A stretch of DNA of 40,642 nt, taken from positions 1 through 40,642 of the forward strand of contig DFMR01000076.1 of the NCBI GenBank assembly GCA_002376325.1. The letters run 5' to 3'. The DNA is from Proteobacteria bacterium UBA3588 (GTDB taxonomy: Bacteria > Pseudomonadota > Gammaproteobacteria > Thiohalomonadales > Thiohalomonadaceae). The position numbers and the translations under genes were made by a program. The notes beneath the pieces are model-generated. The model saw only the letters and a list, made by a program, of their open reading frames with translations, searched no databases and was not told the DNA's origin. Positions 7,427 through 15,215 of this stretch are shown in pieces (the stretch's first letter is position 1; each line of letters begins with the position of its first letter).

Positions 7427-8377
7427 ATGGCAACTCTCGGCGTGGTGATGGATCCCATCGGATCGATCAAGTACCACAAGGACTCCACTCTCGCGATGCT
7501 GCTCGCAGCCCAGGCGCGCGGCTGGCAATTGCGTTATCTGGAGATGCAGGATCTTCACCTGCGCGACGGCGTCGCCTACGGCAATGCCCGTCCGCTACAG
7601 GTATTCGCCGACCAACGGCGCTGGTTCGAACTGGGTGACGAGCTGGAAATGCCGCTCGGCGAGCTGGACGTGCTGCTGATGCGCAAGGATCCGCCGTTCG
7701 ATATGGAGTACATCTACGCCACCTATCTGCTGGAACAGGCCGAGGCGACCGGTTGCCTGGTGGTCAACAAGGCTCAGAGTCTGCGCGACGCGAACGAAAA
7801 ACTGTTTACCGCATGGTTCCCCCAATGCACACCGCCCACCCTGGTCACCAGCGATAAGCAGCGCATTCGCCGGTTTCTGGCCGAACAGGGAGAGATCATC
7901 GTCAAACCGCTGGGAGGGATGGGTGGCGCCTCGGTATTTCATATTCGCGACGGCGATCTCAACACCAACGTAATTATCGAGACGCTCACCGACAACGGCG
8001 CCCGCTACGCCATGGCGCAACGCTTCCTGCCGGAGATCGCGCAAGGCGACAAACGCATCCTGCTCATCGACGGGGAGCCGGTCCCCTATGCGCTGGCGCG
8101 CATTCCCACGCAGGGAGAGCTGCGCGGCAATTTGGCGGCCGGCGGCAGCGGGGTCGGGGTGCCGTTAACTGAACGCGACCGCTGGATATGCGCCCAAGTG
8201 GCGCCCATCCTGCGCGCCAAGGGACTGCTGTTCGTCGGCCTCGACGTCATCGGCGACCACCTGACGGAGATCAACGTCACCAGCCCCACCTGCATCCGCG
8301 AGCTGGACAAGCAGTTCGGACTCGATATCGCCGGCCAGCTGATGGACGCGATCGCCGACCGGCTGGCCACGCGATGA
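7427..8377 (+). CDS. gshB: Glutathione synthetase
   Basis: Second step of glutathione synthesis: gamma-glutamylcysteine plus glycine plus ATP. At 316 residues it has the family's usual length. The N-terminal LGVVMDPIGSIKYHKDSTLAM and LLMRKDPPFDMEYIYATYLL, and the ATP-grasp core with VKPLGGMGGASVF (about residues 164-176), LIDGEPVPYALARIP, RGNLAAGGSG and EINVTSPT, are all intact. The ATG at 7427 is the natural start. Its stop overlaps the start of the ApbE-like gene as ATGA, so translation of the two is coupled. In Pseudomonas gshB also lies next to pilG and tonB; here gshA and three extra genes sit in between. Confidence 0.96.
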   Translation: MATLGVVMDPIGSIKYHKDSTLAMLLAAQARGWQLRYLEMQDLHLRDGVAYGNARPLQVFADQRRWFELGDELEMPLGELDVLLMRKDPPFDMEYIYATYLLEQAEATGCLVVNKAQSLRDANEKLFTAWFPQCTPPTLVTSDKQRIRRFLAEQGEIIVKPLGGMGGASVFHIRDGDLNTNVIIETLTDNGARYAMAQRFLPEIAQGDKRILLIDGEPVPYALARIPTQGELRGNLAAGGSGVGVPLTERDRWICAQVAPILRAKGLLFVGLDVIGDHLTEINVTSPTCIRELDKQFGLDIAGQLMDAIADRLATR

Positions 8378-9417
8378 CCGCAGCCACGGGCAAACGCGCC
8401 CTGTCACGCCTGCTATGGCTGCTGCCGCTGCTGTTGCTTGCCGCCTGCGGTAGCGACCGGCCGCCCTATGGGGAGAGCGTCACCGCCTTCGGTGCCCCCG
8501 TGGTATTCGACATCGATGGCGTTGCGGCGAGCCGGGCACAGGCCGCAGTGGCGGCTGCCGTCGGCGACATGAAGTACATCGAGGAGGCCACCGATCCGCT
8601 GCATCCTGGCCCGCTCGGACGGACCAACCAGTTGTTGGCCGCCACCGGCGAGTTCTCGGCCAATCCTTCGCTGCTACCGCTGATCCGGCAAGCGCAACGG
8701 CTGTCACGGCAAAGCCGTGGCCGCTTCAACCCGGCCCTGGGTCGACTGCTCGCGTTATGGGGCTTTGAACAAGAGTCGCCGCATGGCCCGCCGCCGACAG
8801 CCGAACAGGTCGCCGCGCTGGTGGCACGCCACCCGTCGCTGGATGACATCACCATCGACGGCATCCGCATGAGTTGCCGCAATGCGGCGGTGCGTCTCGA
8901 TTTCGGCGACTACGGCCGCGGCTACGCCCTGGATGCCGCCCTGGCGCGCCTGCGTGCTGCCGGTATCCAGGCCGCCAGCATGGTCACCGCCGGTGCCGCT
9001 GCCCGCATCGGAGGCGACATCGCGGTGGTGCTCAACGTTACCGGCGCCGATGGCAAAACCCCGCTGGTGCGCATCAGCCTGTTGCCCGACGAAGTGGCCT
9101 ATACCGTCACTGCGGCCCGCCGCAGCTACCTCTATCACGGCAAGCGTTACGCTGCGCTGCTCGACCCGGCGACCGGACAGCCGGCACAAGAGGTGTACGC
9201 GGTCACCGTGTTCGGCCACAGCCTGGCTCGGGCGGCGGCCGGCGCCGTTGCGCTGTTCGTGGCCGGTCCCGACGGCTGGGCGGCGGCGGCTCACGACCTC
9301 GGCGTAAACCGTGCCCTGCTGATAGACGCCGAGGACACGGTGCACATCACCCCTGCGTTGCAAGGGCGCGTCGCCATACACGACGAAGGGGAAGCCCCGG
9401 TGGTGGATGGGTTATAA
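8374..9417 (+). CDS. ApbE-like lipoprotein, probably without flavin transferase activity
   Basis: A 347-residue predicted lipoprotein: a signal peptide with lipobox LLAAC puts Cys25 at the mature N-terminus. The overall order follows ApbE (FAD:protein FMN transferase): a GRFNPALGRLLALWGF segment (about 117-131), LDFGDYGRGYALDAA (175-189), a YAALLDPATG segment (259-268) and AVTVFGHSLARAAAGAVALF (276-295). Key positions differ from the family as I know it. The KGYAVD lysine is Arg, the His of the usual HIIDPRTG is missing, and the metal-binding Asp and Thr of the late A-D-A-x-x-T-A motif are Ala and Val. It starts at 8374 by an ATGA overlap with gshB; the frame is open further upstream but the lipobox fixes the start. 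Confidence 0.8.
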   Translation: MTAATGKRALSRLLWLLPLLLLAACGSDRPPYGESVTAFGAPVVFDIDGVAASRAQAAVAAAVGDMKYIEEATDPLHPGPLGRTNQLLAATGEFSANPSLLPLIRQAQRLSRQSRGRFNPALGRLLALWGFEQESPHGPPPTAEQVAALVARHPSLDDITIDGIRMSCRNAAVRLDFGDYGRGYALDAALARLRAAGIQAASMVTAGAAARIGGDIAVVLNVTGADGKTPLVRISLLPDEVAYTVTAARRSYLYHGKRYAALLDPATGQPAQEVYAVTVFGHSLARAAAGAVALFVAGPDGWAAAAHDLGVNRALLIDAEDTVHITPALQGRVAIHDEGEAPVVDGL

Positions 9418-9418
9418 T
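9413..9418 (+). promoter_or_regulatory. candidate -10 box for tonB
   Basis: A perfect TATAAT overlaps the stop of the preceding gene, 16 bases before the tonB ATG. No matching -35 is seen, and the implied leader is only about 9 bases. Confidence 0.3.
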
Positions 9419-9433
9419 AGGCAACCGACGATT

Positions 9434-10330
9434 ATGTCCGCCAACACCGCCACACTTGCCACCCCTCGCATCGGACCGGGCGACCGCCTGGGGCTGATGC
9501 TGTTCTTTGCCGCTGCACTCCACGCCATCGTGATCCTCGGCATCACTTTCGTATCGAGCAAACACAAGAATGTGCCGCTGCCGCTGACCATGGAGGTGAT
9601 CCTGGTCCACAGCAAGAGCGATCAAAAGCCGGACAAACCCGATTATTTGGCGCAGGTGACGCAACGCGGCGGCGGCAACGTCAAGGAAAAACGGCGTCCT
9701 TCCAGCCCCTTCGCCAACACCACCTCGCTGAGCGAAAAAGGGGACGCGATGCAGACCCAGCCGCTGATGGCGCCGCCGCCGCAACAGGCGCAAAACCCGC
9801 ATCAGGTGATCACGACCGACCAGCGTTCTTCGCTGCATGCACGGCTCAAACCGGGTCAACAGCGACCTGAAACGCCACAAAGCACCGCGGCTCCCGTTCT
9901 GATCCCGCCGAGCGAAGAGGTCGCGCGGCTCTCCGCCGAGATCAGCCAACGGGTTGAGACCTATGCCCGGATGCCGCGGCAGAAATACATAACCGCCAAT
10001 ACCCAGGAATATGTCGCAGCCAGCTACGAAGAGGCGTGGCGACTGAAGGTGGAGCGCATCGGCAACCTCAACTACCCGGATGCCGCCAGACGCCGGAACC
10101 TGTCCGGCAATCTGCTGCTCGATGTCGCCATCAACCCCGACGGCTCGCTGCGCAAGGTGTCGGTGATGCGCTCCTCCGGCTATCGTCTCCTGGACGATGC
10201 CGCCGTACGCATCGTCAAGATGGCCGCGCCGTTCGCGCCGCTGCCGCCGGCCTTGCGCAAGGAGACCGACATCCTGCACATTCTGCGCACCTGGCAGTTC
10301 CAGAGCGACAACAGCTTGGCGACGCGATAA
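9434..10330 (+). CDS. TonB-family energy transducer (TonB3-like)
   Basis: A 298-residue envelope protein with a single N-terminal membrane anchor (about residues 20-41). A long periplasmic Gln/Pro-rich spacer follows (about 90-165), then a C-terminal TonB domain: NLNYPDAARRRNLSGNLLLD, INPDGSLRKVSVMRSSGYRL and LDDAAVRIVKMAAPFAPLPP. In TonB proteins the anchor reads energy from ExbB/ExbD and the C-terminal domain contacts outer-membrane receptors; no exbB/exbD is seen here. The usual anchor Ser four residues before His is Ala (AAALH). The P. aeruginosa TonB at the same place next to gshB (TonB3) was linked to twitching motility, which fits the pil genes nearby. I start at ATG 9434; an in-frame start at 9407 lacks support. 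Confidence 0.88.
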   Translation: MSANTATLATPRIGPGDRLGLMLFFAAALHAIVILGITFVSSKHKNVPLPLTMEVILVHSKSDQKPDKPDYLAQVTQRGGGNVKEKRRPSSPFANTTSLSEKGDAMQTQPLMAPPPQQAQNPHQVITTDQRSSLHARLKPGQQRPETPQSTAAPVLIPPSEEVARLSAEISQRVETYARMPRQKYITANTQEYVAASYEEAWRLKVERIGNLNYPDAARRRNLSGNLLLDVAINPDGSLRKVSVMRSSGYRLLDDAAVRIVKMAAPFAPLPPALRKETDILHILRTWQFQSDNSLATR

Positions 10331-10371
10331 GCGCCTTGCGGCCACCGCTGCCGTTACCGATACTACTTCCC

Positions 10372-10935
10372 ATGAGAGACAACCCCTCCCTGCGCAACCA
10401 TTTCCTGATCGCCATGCCCAGCCTGGCGGACCCCAACTTTTCGCACACGGTCACCTACATCTGCGACCACAACGATGAAGGGGCGCTCGGCATCATCATC
10501 AACCGACCGATGGAGCTGACCCTGGGCGAGGTGCTCGAACATATGGAGATCCAGCACAGCGACCATGTCGACCCCGGCGTACCGGTCTACCTGGGCGGGC
10601 CGGTACAGTCGGAACGCGGCTTCCTGCTGCATACCCCGGTCGGAGCCTGGTCATCGAGTCTGTCCGTAACCGACGATATCGCCCTGACCACCTCGCGCGA
10701 CATCCTGACCTCCATCGCTCACGGCGAGGGGCCCCGCGATTACCTGCTGGCGCTGGGCTATGCCGGCTGGGGCGCTGGCCAGCTGGAGCACGAAATCGCA
10801 CAAAACGCCTGGCTCTCCGGTCCGGCCGACACGCAGATCCTGTTCAAGATGGCGACTACCGAACGCTGGGAAGCGGCCGCCGCCCTGCTTGGGGTCGATC
10901 TCAACCTGCTGACCAACGAGGCCGGCCACGCTTGA
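10372..10935 (+). CDS. yqgE: AlgH/YqgE family protein
   Basis: A 187-residue cytoplasmic protein with the UPF0301 signatures: LRNHFLIAMPSLADPNFSHT at the start, NDEGALGIIINRPM (about 35-48), VYLGGPVQSERGFLLH (about 66-81) and YLLALGYAGWGAGQLEHEIA (about 121-140). The biochemical function is not settled; in Pseudomonas it is named AlgH after an alginate phenotype. I choose ATG 10372 because it gives exactly the family start; the upstream open frame is a tonB shadow. It is 41 bases after tonB, and the gap to ruvX is filled by a long heptad hairpin. Confidence 0.94.
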   Translation: MRDNPSLRNHFLIAMPSLADPNFSHTVTYICDHNDEGALGIIINRPMELTLGEVLEHMEIQHSDHVDPGVPVYLGGPVQSERGFLLHTPVGAWSSSLSVTDDIALTTSRDILTSIAHGEGPRDYLLALGYAGWGAGQLEHEIAQNAWLSGPADTQILFKMATTERWEAAAALLGVDLNLLTNEAGHA

Positions 10936-10940
10936 AAAGA

Positions 10941-11037
10941 CCAGGGACGAGGGGCGAGGGACGAGGGGCGAGGGAGGGTACGCGCAGCGCGCGCGCTAAT
11001 CGATTTTCGTCCCTAGCACCTCGTCCCTCGCCCCTGG
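10941..11037. repeat. heptad-repeat inverted repeat between yqgE and ruvX
   Basis: The left arm (10941-10975) is a chain of 7-base words GACGAGG/GGCGAGG. The right arm (11007-11037) is CTCGTCC/CTCGCCC plus CCTAGCA. Read as reverse complements, the arms match at 25 of 31 positions from their outer ends, and the differences are mostly transitions. A loop of about 30 bases with alternating GC lies between. The element fills nearly the whole 109-base gap between two plus-strand genes. Similar heptad elements with other words occur at 14243-14303 and 38396-38511. Confidence 0.75.
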
Positions 11038-11044
11038 CCGTTCC

Positions 11045-11476
11045 ATGACGGCCCCTGGCGTCCTGCTCGGTTTCGACTACGGCACCAAACGCATCGGCGT
11101 CGCCGTCGGCCAGACCCTCACCGGCACCGCCTCCGCCCTTTCCGTCATCGACGTCCACAACGGCCGCCCCGACTGGGACGCCATCGGCCGGTTGCTGGCC
11201 GAATGGAAACCGGTCGCCGTGGTGGTGGGCCGTCCATGCAGCATGGACGGCAGCGAACATGAACTCACCAAAGCGGCACGGCGCTTTGGTAATCAGCTGG
11301 CAGGCAGGTACAATCTCACCATCCACACGGTTGACGAGCGATTGACCTCGTTCGAAGCCGAGTTGGAGCTGCGGGGAGAGGGCGGCAGAGCCGGGAAACA
11401 GGGAGTGGATGCCGTCGCCGCGCGCCTCATTCTGCAAACCTGGCTGGACCAATGCGCCGCCGAGGCGAAGAGATGA
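11045..11476 (+). CDS. ruvX: RuvX/YqgF, Holliday-junction-resolvase-fold nuclease
   Basis: A 143-residue RNase H-fold protein. The first acidic motif GFDYGTKRIGVAVG (about residues 8-21) carries the metal-binding Asp, followed by VVVGRPCSMDGSEHE, the HTVDERLTSFEAE motif and the late VDAVAARLILQTWLD Asp. E. coli YqgF acts in maturation of the 16S rRNA 5' end, and a role as a resolvase was proposed for related proteins. The start is ATG 11045, 7 bases after the heptad hairpin. Its stop overlaps the pyrR start as ATGA. The yqgE-ruvX-pyrR-pyrB-pyrC' run is the same as in Pseudomonas. Confidence 0.94.
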   Translation: MTAPGVLLGFDYGTKRIGVAVGQTLTGTASALSVIDVHNGRPDWDAIGRLLAEWKPVAVVVGRPCSMDGSEHELTKAARRFGNQLAGRYNLTIHTVDERLTSFEAELELRGEGGRAGKQGVDAVAARLILQTWLDQCAAEAKR

Positions 11477-11991
11477 CCACGACGAGCAACTACGACATCG
11501 AGCAAACGCTGACGGCCATGGCCGTCGAGCTGCGCCGGCAACTGCAGGCACGGGGCGGCGCCGAGCCCTGCCTGATCGGCATCCACACCGGCGGCGCCTG
11601 GGTGGCGCGACGCCTGCACGCGCTGCTGCAATTGTCCGAGCCCCTGGGGACGCTCGACATCAGCTTCTATCGCGACGACTTCTCGCGCATCGGCGTCCAC
11701 CCCCAGGTCAAGCCGTCCAACCTGCCATTCGAAGTGGAGGGGCGCGATGTCGTGCTGGTGGACGACGTGCTCTACACCGGCCGCACCATTCGTGCCGCCC
11801 TCAACGAGATCTTCGACTACGGCCGCCCCGCCTCGGTCATGTTGGCTACGCTGGTGGAGCGGGGCGGCCGCGAACTGCCCATCCAGGCGGACGTGGTCGG
11901 ACTGCACATCGACCTGAAGACCGACGAGCAGGTCAAGCTGGTCGGACCGGACAACCTCGCCCTCACCATCCAACGCCATGCCGACCGATAA
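11473..11991 (+). CDS. pyrR: PyrR, bifunctional pyr regulator / uracil phosphoribosyltransferase
   Basis: A 172-residue type I phosphoribosyltransferase. The PRPP-binding loop VVLVDDVLYTGRTIRAAL (about residues 95-112), CLIGIHTGGAWVARRL and LDISFYRDDF are typical of PyrR. In Bacillus PyrR binds pyr mRNA to cause attenuation. Here its gene overlaps both ruvX (ATGA) and pyrB (14 bases), so no attenuator leader can sit directly before pyrB; it may act elsewhere or mainly as a UPRTase. I start at 11473, not at the upstream in-frame codon, because of the ATGA overlap and the family length. Confidence 0.94.
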   Translation: MTTTSNYDIEQTLTAMAVELRRQLQARGGAEPCLIGIHTGGAWVARRLHALLQLSEPLGTLDISFYRDDFSRIGVHPQVKPSNLPFEVEGRDVVLVDDVLYTGRTIRAALNEIFDYGRPASVMLATLVERGGRELPIQADVVGLHIDLKTDEQVKLVGPDNLALTIQRHADR

Positions 11992-12961
11992 ACTGCAGCT
12001 CGACGCCCAAGGCAACCTGCGCCACTTCCTGTCGCTGGAAGGGCTCAACCGCCGCATTCTCACCGAAGTCCTCGACGTGGCCGAATCCTTTATCAGTGTC
12101 GACGCGCAGAACGTAAAGAAGGTGCCCCTGCTGCGCGGCAAGACCATCGCCAACCTGTTCTTCGAGCCGAGCACCCGCACCCGCACCACTTTCGAACTGG
12201 CGGCCAAGCGTCTCTCCGCCGATGTGCTCAACATCAACATCCAGACCTCGGCCACCACCAAGGGCGAAAGCCTGCTGGACATGCTGCGCAATCTGGAAGC
12301 GATGCACTGCGACCTGTTCGTGGTGCGCCACGCCGACTCCGGCGCCGCCCACTTCATCGCCAGCCACGTGGCGCCGCATGTGGCGGTGGTAAATGCCGGC
12401 GACGGCCGCCACGCCCACCCGACCCAGGGCATGCTCGACATGTTCACCATCCGCCGCCACAAGGGCGCCGACTTCGGCGCACTGCGGGTGGCCCTCGTCG
12501 GTGACGTGATGCACTCGCGCGTCGCCCGCTCGCAGATCCACGCCCTCAACATCCTCGGCGTCGGCGAGCTGCGGGTCATCGCGCCGAAGACCCTGGTGCC
12601 GCCGGCGGTGGACGCCCTCGGCGTTCACGTCTACCACGACATGGCGCAGGGATTGCGCGACGTGGACGTGGTGATCATGCTGCGACTGCAGCGCGAACGG
12701 ATGCAGGGGGCATTGATCCCCAGCGGCAATGAATATTTCCAGCTTTACGGCCTGACCGAAGAGAAACTGGCCCTGGCCAAACCCGATGCCATCGTGATGC
12801 ACCCCGGCCCCATCAACCGCGGCATCGAGATCGATTCGGAAGTGGCCGACGGTGGTCACTCGGTCATCCTCGAACAGGTGAGCAACGGCATTGCGGTACG
12901 CATGGCGGTGATGTCCATGTGCCTCGGACGGCAGCCGGAAACCATAGGGGAGGTGGCCTGA
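11978..12961 (+). CDS. pyrB: Aspartate carbamoyltransferase catalytic subunit
   Basis: Carbamoyl phosphate plus aspartate gives carbamoyl-aspartate, the second step of UMP synthesis. The 327-residue chain has the carbamoyl-phosphate loop FFEPSTRTRTTFE (about residues 53-65), HPTQGMLDMFTI, the LRLQRERMQ aspartate-loop region and HPGPINRGIEI near the end. It overlaps pyrR by 14 bases and is followed 1 base later by the degenerate pyrC'. In Pseudomonas the equivalent PyrB forms a dodecamer with the inactive PyrC'. The arrangement here strongly suggests the same class A enzyme, regulated by nucleotides through the PyrB N-terminus. Confidence 0.96.
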   Translation: MPTDKLQLDAQGNLRHFLSLEGLNRRILTEVLDVAESFISVDAQNVKKVPLLRGKTIANLFFEPSTRTRTTFELAAKRLSADVLNINIQTSATTKGESLLDMLRNLEAMHCDLFVVRHADSGAAHFIASHVAPHVAVVNAGDGRHAHPTQGMLDMFTIRRHKGADFGALRVALVGDVMHSRVARSQIHALNILGVGELRVIAPKTLVPPAVDALGVHVYHDMAQGLRDVDVVIMLRLQRERMQGALIPSGNEYFQLYGLTEEKLALAKPDAIVMHPGPINRGIEIDSEVADGGHSVILEQVSNGIAVRMAVMSMCLGRQPETIGEVA

Positions 12962-12962
12962 C

Positions 12963-14243
12963 ATGCACACGGTGATTCGCCACGGCCGCGTCATCGATCC
13001 CGCCAACCGCCGCGACGAGGTGGCCGACCTCTACATCGCCGCCGGCCGCATCGTCGCTATCGGCGAGGCGCCAGCCAGCTTCCATGTGCAGAAGGAGATC
13101 GACGCCCGCGGCAAGGTCGTCATCCCCGGCCTGGTGGATCTGCGCGCCCACCTGCGCGAACCGGGACAAAAGCACAAGGGCGATATCGCCAGCGAAACGC
13201 GCGCCGCCGCCGCCGGCGGCATCACCACCCTGTGCTGCTCGCCCGACACCCTCCCGGTGGTGGATTCCGCTGCCGTGGTCGAGCTAATCCGCCGCCGCGC
13301 CGGCGAGGCGGGTCAGGCCCGCGTGGTGCCGGTGGCCGCCCTCACTGCCGGCCTGGCCGGCGAACAACTCAGCGAAATGTGGGGACTCAAGCAGGCCGGC
13401 TGCATCGCCGTCAGCAATGCGCAGCGGCCGATGAGCAACACCCTGGTGCTGCGCCGCGCCCTCGAATACGCGGCCAGCCTCGACATGCCGGTGATGATCT
13501 ACGCGGAAGACCCGTGGCTCGGCAGCAACGGCTGCGTCCATGAGGGCGTGGTGGCCGCGCGCCTCGGCCTGCCCGGTATCCCGACCTGCGCCGAGGTGAT
13601 CGCCGTCGGTCGCGACCTGATGCTGGTGGAGCAGACCGGCGTTCGCGCCCACTTCTGCCAGCTGTCCACCCGTCAGGCTGCCGAGATGATCGCTGCGGCG
13701 CAACAGCGCGGCGTAGCGGTGACCGCCGACGTGACCGCTCACCACCTCTATCTCACCGAACTCGACGTCGGCCAGTTCGACAGCATGTGCCACGTGCGGC
13801 CGCCGCTGCGCAGCCAGCGCGACCGCGACGGTCTGCGCACAGCGCTGGCCGACGGAGTCATCGGTGCCGTCTGTTCCGACCACCAACCGCACGACCTGGA
13901 TGCGAAGCTGGCCCCGTTCCCCTCCACCGAGCCGGGCATCTCCGCAGTGGAGACTCTGTTGCCGTTGACGCTGCGGCTGGTGGACGAGGGCGTACTGTCG
14001 CTGCATGAGGCCGTCGCACGCATCACCTGGCGGCCGGCCAATATGCTCGGCCTCAACGCCGGCACCCTGAGCTACGGCACCCGTGCGGACATCTGCATCT
14101 TCGATCCGGAACAGCACTGGACCGTGAACGCCAAGGCACTGTTCAGCCGCGGCAAGAACACGCCGTTCCTGGGCTGGGAGTTGAAGGGCAAGGTGAGCCA
14201 CACCCTGCTCGACGGTCGACTGGTCTATGAAAACCATCAGTGA
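12963..14243 (+). CDS. pyrC': PyrC', non-catalytic dihydroorotase-like subunit
   Basis: A 426-residue dihydroorotase homologue. The fold marks are clear (KVVIPGLVDLRAHLREPGQK, about residues 49-68; VTADVTAHHLYLTEL; GAVCSDHQPHD; FPSTEPGISAVETLLPL). Several metal ligands are replaced. The N-terminal HxH is R-A-H, the usual CMPNT is CCSPDT, the usual H in HCED is Y (YAEDP) and the usual H before VS is Q (FCQLS). This is the pattern of Pseudomonas PyrC', which has no dihydroorotase activity but is needed for PyrB assembly. It follows pyrB by 1 base. An active pyrC must be elsewhere. The stop lies at the edge of a heptad hairpin. Confidence 0.9.
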   Translation: MHTVIRHGRVIDPANRRDEVADLYIAAGRIVAIGEAPASFHVQKEIDARGKVVIPGLVDLRAHLREPGQKHKGDIASETRAAAAGGITTLCCSPDTLPVVDSAAVVELIRRRAGEAGQARVVPVAALTAGLAGEQLSEMWGLKQAGCIAVSNAQRPMSNTLVLRRALEYAASLDMPVMIYAEDPWLGSNGCVHEGVVAARLGLPGIPTCAEVIAVGRDLMLVEQTGVRAHFCQLSTRQAAEMIAAAQQRGVAVTADVTAHHLYLTELDVGQFDSMCHVRPPLRSQRDRDGLRTALADGVIGAVCSDHQPHDLDAKLAPFPSTEPGISAVETLLPLTLRLVDEGVLSLHEAVARITWRPANMLGLNAGTLSYGTRADICIFDPEQHWTVNAKALFSRGKNTPFLGWELKGKVSHTLLDGRLVYENHQ

Positions 14244-14303
14244 CAAGTGGCAAGATAGAATCGCTTGCCACTTGTTGACGTGCCACTTGGGACTTGCGAC
14301 TTC
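14243..14303. repeat. heptad-repeat hairpin between pyrC' and pyrK
   Basis: ACAAGTGGCAAG (14243-14254) and CTTGCCACTTGT (14264-14275) form a perfect 12-base stem around a 9-base loop, starting at the last base of the pyrC' stop. The right arm continues as further 7-base words of the form CTTGNNA (CTTGGGA, CTTGCGA) up to 14303, three bases before the pyrK ATG. It fills the complete gap, as the other two heptad elements nearly do. Confidence 0.75.
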
Positions 14304-14305
14304 CG

Positions 14306-15184
14306 ATGAATAAACCGCACCGCGATACCGTATTTGCCGAACAGGCCGAGATCCTGGTCCACCAGCACTGTGCCGGCAAACAGCACATCCTGCGCGTCAA
14401 GGCGCCGCGCATCGCCGCCGCCGCCCGGGCCGGCAGCTTCGCCCATATCACCGTCGACCCGCAGCGGCCGTTACGTCGCCCCATCTCCATCATGCGCGTC
14501 GACACCCGCAGCGGCGAGGTGGAATTTCTCTACAAGGAGTTCGGCGAAGGCACGCGCCTGCTCGCCACGCGCGAGGTGGGGGAAAAACTGAGCGTCCTCG
14601 GCCCCATCGGCAGGCCGTTCGAACTGCATACCGAACGGCCGCGGCCGTTGTTGATCGGCGGCGGCGTCGGCATTCCGCCGATGGTATTCGTCGCCGCCGA
14701 AACCTTGGCGCTACGCGGCACTTATCAGCCGTTCGTCATCATGGGTTCCGAGGCACCGTTTCCGTTCACGCCGCGGCCGTCGCATATCCTGGTACCGGGC
14801 ATGGCGCCGGAGGTCATTGCCGCCATGCCGTTGCTGGAGGATTGGGGCATTCCCTCGCGCCTCGCCAGCCGCCAGGGCTTTGCCGGCTGCCACGACGGCT
14901 TCGTCACCGATGTGGCGCGTGCCTACCTCGATGCCCTGAACGCCGACCAGCAACAGGAAGTGGAGGTGTTCGCCTGCGGTCCGCACCCGATGTTGGAAGC
15001 GGTGGCCGCGCTGGCGCGGGAATACCGGCTGCCGTGCCAGGTGTCGATGGAGGAGTTCATGGCCTGCGGCATCGGCGGCTGCGCCGGCTGCACCATCGAG
15101 GTTCAGACCGACAGCGGCCCTGCGATGAAGCGGGTCTGCGTCGACGGCCCGGTATTCGACGCGCGCAGCGTGTTTCCGGACTAG
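14306..15184 (+). CDS. pyrK: PyrK-like dihydroorotate dehydrogenase electron transfer subunit
   Basis: A 292-residue ferredoxin-reductase-type flavoprotein. It has the FAD motif RPISIM (about residues 57-62), the nucleotide-binding LLIGGGVGIPPM (about 117-128) and a C-terminal [2Fe-2S] site, CGIGGCAGC (with ACG-x4-C-x2-C spacing), plus a later Cys in RVCVDGPVF. In class 1B enzymes PyrK passes electrons from PyrD to NAD. Its place after pyrB-pyrC' supports this over other ferredoxin reductases. No pyrD is in the window. Start is ATG 14306; an in-frame TTG four codons earlier lies inside the repeat. Confidence 0.88.
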   Translation: MNKPHRDTVFAEQAEILVHQHCAGKQHILRVKAPRIAAAARAGSFAHITVDPQRPLRRPISIMRVDTRSGEVEFLYKEFGEGTRLLATREVGEKLSVLGPIGRPFELHTERPRPLLIGGGVGIPPMVFVAAETLALRGTYQPFVIMGSEAPFPFTPRPSHILVPGMAPEVIAAMPLLEDWGIPSRLASRQGFAGCHDGFVTDVARAYLDALNADQQQEVEVFACGPHPMLEAVAALAREYRLPCQVSMEEFMACGIGGCAGCTIEVQTDSGPAMKRVCVDGPVFDARSVFPD

Positions 15185-15215
15185 GGCGCCGCAGACACGG
15201 CACGGATGTCAGCTG

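Noticed and set aside
10941..11037. Heptad repeats as a CRISPR array
   Set aside because: Units are 7 bases without spacers, and no cas genes are present.
11293..13006. Two long minus-strand frames opposite pyrB and its flanks
   Set aside because: Both are antisense to well-recognised pyr genes and have shadow-like composition.
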